From CAYPHY01 sp964410625 (GTDB lineage: Bacteria; Chloroflexota; Anaerolineae; Promineifilales; Promineifilaceae): DNA of 13,343 nt. Shown here in pieces: positions 11,513-13,343 of the stretch; position 1 is the stretch's first letter; every line of letters starts with the position of its first letter. The translations under genes and the position numbers were made by a program. The notes beneath the pieces are model-generated. The model was not told the DNA's origin. It was given only the letters and a program-made list of their open reading frames with translations, and searched no databases. The stretch lies in the NCBI GenBank assembly GCA_964410625.1, contig CAYPHY010000074.1, forward strand, positions 1 to 13,343, in the 5' to 3' direction.

Positions 11513-13197
11513 TCTTTCAGAATATCGTAGTAAAGCAACGGCCGCTGGCGCTGCACAAATCCTTCGGCGACGTGGGCGATGCGCAGGAGGTGGTGTTCGG
11601 ACCAGTGTGGCCCCATGGCTTGCATCCCGATGGGCAGGCCGTTGCGATCATAGCCGACGGGGAAGGCGATGGCGGGGAGGCCGAGCAGGTTGCCGGGGAA
11701 GGCGTAGCGCATCAGTTCGGTGGTGGTGTTGAGGTCGGACCAGCCGCCGTTGTTGCCGCTGGCGGGAATGGCCGGGGCGGTGAGGGCGGTGGCGGGGGTG
11801 ATGATGGCGTCTACCTGCTGGAAGAGTTCGCGGAAGATGTTCAGGCCGCGGGTGCGGATGCGCTGTGCCTGGAGATAGTCGTGGGCGGTGGCGGCTTTGC
11901 CGAGGAGGAGGTTGATGCGGGTGGGGAGGCCGCAGGCTTGCCAGCGTTCGGCGTGGGCTTCCATGTTGGTGGCGATTTCGACGAGGATGGTGATGGCGTG
12001 GGCGACGCGCATTTCGTCGAGGTAGGGGATTTCAATCTCCTTGAGGGTGGCCCCGGCGGCCTGGAGTTGTTCGGCCGCTTGCCGGTTGGCGGCGACGATT
12101 TCGGGGTCGGCGTGGTCGAACCAGTCGGGGAAGATGCCGAGGGTGAGGCCGTTTAGATCGGCCGCGTCCCAGCCTTCAAGGGTGACGGGCGGCCGGTGGT
12201 GGGTCAGCGGGTCTTGGGGGTCGGGGCCGGCGATGGTGGCGTAGACGAGGGCGACGTCGGCGGTTGTCGCGCCGATTGGCCCCAGATGGCCCATGGTTTG
12301 GGTTAGGGGGGCGGCGCCGTGTTCGCTGATGCGGCTGAAGGTGGCTTTGAGGCCAACCATCCCGCAGAGGCTGGCAGGGATGCGGATGGAGCCACCGCCG
12401 TCGGCGCCGATGGCGACGGGGCAGAGTCCGGCGGCGACGGCAGCGGCCGAACCGCTGGAGCTGCCGCCGGGGTGATGGGCGAGGTTATAGGGGTTGCGGG
12501 TGATGCCGTAGTGGCAGTTGAAGCCGTCGGGGTTGAGGCCGAGTTCGTTCATGTTGGTCTTGCCGATGAGCAAGGCGCCGGCGGCGCGGAGGCGGCCGAC
12601 AATGGTGGCGTCGGTTATGCAGGGGTTGTCACCGAGGAAGGGGGTGCCGACGGTGGTGGGGTAGGGGAGCTGGTCTACTTCGTCCTTGACAGCCACCGGC
12701 ACGCCATCGAGCAGGCTGAGGGGTTGGCCCTGGCGGTGGCGTTCGGCCGAGGCTTCTGCCTGGGCAAGCAGGTCGGCGCGGTGGGTGGCGCGGAAGGCGT
12801 GGAGCGGCCGAGGGCCGCCGTCGCTTTCGGCGATGGCGGAGAGGACGCGCTCGGCGACTTCGGTGGGGGTGGTTCGGCCGTCGCGGTAAGCGCGGGCGTA
12901 GTCGGCGATGGTGTGGAAGAGGGCTTGCGGCTGGGAGAGGGCGGCTTGTTCGAGTGCATGGGGGTCAAGCGGCCGTTGGTCGCGTTCGCCAGTCGCTTCT
13001 TCTTCCCCCCCGACGGGGTAGAGGGTGGGGAGTTCGGGGAAGGTTTGTTCGCGCAGGGAGGCGATGCCGCCGTCGTTGAGCAGGCGGGGGAGGAGGGCGG
13101 CGCGGGTGATGGGGTTTTCGAGGGCGGTGGTGAAGAGGCGTAGGGCGCGGCCGGAGAGGGTGGGCAGGTGGAGGGAGGAAAGGTTGTAAGCAGTCAT
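11503..13197 (-). CDS. amidase-signature family enzyme
   Basis: This 564-aa protein carries the complete amidase-signature triad: Lys171 (PVAVKDEVD), cis-Ser246 at the start of SSSGSAAA in the Gly/Ser signature (244-253) and nucleophile Ser270 in GGGSIRIP (267-274). The spacings of 75 and 24 residues equal those of mammalian fatty-acid amide hydrolase (142, 217, 241). It hydrolyses an amide; the substrate is not readable. No GatB or GatC gene is adjacent and the N-terminus carries an unusual extension of about 85 residues before the family core at 91, so a GatA role in Glu-tRNA(Gln) amidation is unlikely. There is no signal peptide. The ATG at 13197 has no Shine-Dalgarno and its whole upstream region is tandem repeats. 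GC is very high, which leaves long opposite-strand open frames that I treat as artefacts. Confidence 0.92.
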   Translation of the reverse strand: MTAYNLSSLHLPTLSGRALRLFTTALENPITRAALLPRLLNDGGIASLREQTFPELPTLYPVGGEEEATGERDQRPLDPHALEQAALSQPQALFHTIADYARAYRDGRTTPTEVAERVLSAIAESDGGPRPLHAFRATHRADLLAQAEASAERHRQGQPLSLLDGVPVAVKDEVDQLPYPTTVGTPFLGDNPCITDATIVGRLRAAGALLIGKTNMNELGLNPDGFNCHYGITRNPYNLAHHPGGSSSGSAAAVAAGLCPVAIGADGGGSIRIPASLCGMVGLKATFSRISEHGAAPLTQTMGHLGPIGATTADVALVYATIAGPDPQDPLTHHRPPVTLEGWDAADLNGLTLGIFPDWFDHADPEIVAANRQAAEQLQAAGATLKEIEIPYLDEMRVAHAITILVEIATNMEAHAERWQACGLPTRINLLLGKAATAHDYLQAQRIRTRGLNIFRELFQQVDAIITPATALTAPAIPASGNNGGWSDLNTTTELMRYAFPGNLLGLPAIAFPVGYDRNGLPIGMQAMGPHWSEHHLLRIAHVAEGFVQRQRPLLYYDILKEGD

Positions 13198-13198
13198 A

Positions 13199-13244
13199 GT
13201 GAATGGTTGATTGTGAATGGTTAATGGTTAATGGTTAATGGTTA
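13199..13244 (-). repeat. heptamer array (GTTAATG) upstream of amidase
   Basis: About 6.5 units of a heptamer: GTGAATG, GTTGATT, GTGAATG, then three exact GTTAATG copies. GTTAATG is a rotation of the ATGGTTA consensus at 11058-11106, so the same repeat family occurs twice, 2.1 kb apart. It begins one base before the amidase ATG (read on the minus strand). Confidence 0.8.
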
Positions 13245-13287
13245 CGCGGATGACGCGGATGTAGCGCGGATGGCGCGGATTTTTTTT
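13244..13287. repeat. GCGGAT 9/10-mer array plus T-run
   Basis: Four units of 9-10 bases ending GCGGAT(G/T), ACGCGGATG and AGCGCGGATG type, followed by eight T. It is unrelated in sequence to the arrays on either side. No arms and no coding potential are seen. Confidence 0.75.
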
Positions 13288-13290
13288 GTT

Positions 13291-13343
13291 GTCTCATTGT
13301 TCATTGTCTCATTGTTCATTGTCTCATTGTTCATTGTCTCATT
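13291..13343. repeat. 15-bp tandem repeat (GTCTCATT GTTCATT), 3.5 copies to the window edge
   Basis: Exact 15-base units start at 13291, 13306, 13321 and 13336 and run off the window. Each unit is an 8-mer joined to a 7-mer variant of the same word. Because copies are identical, the array is younger or more actively homogenised than the degenerate heptamer arrays. The true copy number cannot be known here. Confidence 0.85.

Noticed and set aside
11572..12156. Plus-strand open frame of 194 codons, Gly/Val-rich
   Set aside because: Antisense shadow of the amidase gene with no recognisable domain.
12319..13143. Long plus-strand open frame (274 codons) opposite the amidase gene
   Set aside because: Its product is almost only Gly, Ala, Val, Glu and Asp, the expected mirror of a very GC-rich gene; the minus-strand frame has an intact enzyme with its catalytic triad.
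11503..13197. Amidase as GatA of the tRNA amidotransferase
   Set aside because: No gatB or gatC adjacent and an unusual N-terminal extension; generic amidase-signature enzyme is the safer call.
13291..13343. Possible CRISPR array at the right edge
   Set aside because: The units are contiguous 15-mers without unique spacers and far too short for CRISPR repeats.

Overview
The window looks like chromosomal DNA of a free-living bacterium with moderately high GC. I infer Chloroflexota, most likely an Anaerolineae/Caldilineae-type lineage. The inference rests on the mix of genes (glutaconate-type CoA-transferase pair, twin-META lipoprotein, Pro/Thr-linker TolB-like lipoprotein, stand-alone rplS, HNH plus small-partner pair) and on spacers filled with short degenerate tandem repeats. 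No rRNA, tRNA, phage, transposase or CRISPR locus is visible, so taxonomy stays an inference.

Left part (1-2909): a gene-poor first 354 bases carries a minus-strand promoter-like signal with two dyads and a 37-codon ORF. A plus-strand run of three genes follows: CoA-transferase subunits A and B, then a small alpha/alpha-toroid (terpene-cyclase/prenyltransferase-like) protein.

Middle (2906-6496): a minus-strand secreted thermonuclease lipoprotein ends tail-to-tail with the toroid gene. Divergent from it, and overlapping at the 5' ends, is a 708-aa protein that joins a RelE/ParE-like toxin fold to a complete UvrD/Rep-type SF1 helicase. Convergent to that is a two-gene minus-strand unit: a 90-aa charged protein followed 3 bases later by an HNH endonuclease. 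Three unrelated nucleic-acid enzymes therefore sit side by side, and the helicase fusion and the HNH pair are the least understood items here.

Right-centre (6624-8955): two plus-strand lipoproteins, one with two META domains and one with a beta-propeller, separated by two AGAAAC/GTTTCT hairpins. Right (8970-13343): rplS with its own promoter and a two-hairpin leader, a class I glutamine-amidotransferase-like hydrolase (peptidase C26), then on the minus strand a STAS protein, a MazG-like pyrophosphohydrolase and an amidase-signature enzyme.

Two DNA-level patterns cut across the genes. First, CGGCCG occurs about 58 times (hand count) in 13.3 kb, in all three codon phases, many-fold above expectation, like a HIP1-type genome signature. 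Second, nearly every spacer of the right third holds degenerate tandem repeats of 7, 8 or 9 bases, often as two opposed arrays forming a foldback, and these arrays repeatedly contain or touch the stop codon of the neighbouring gene.
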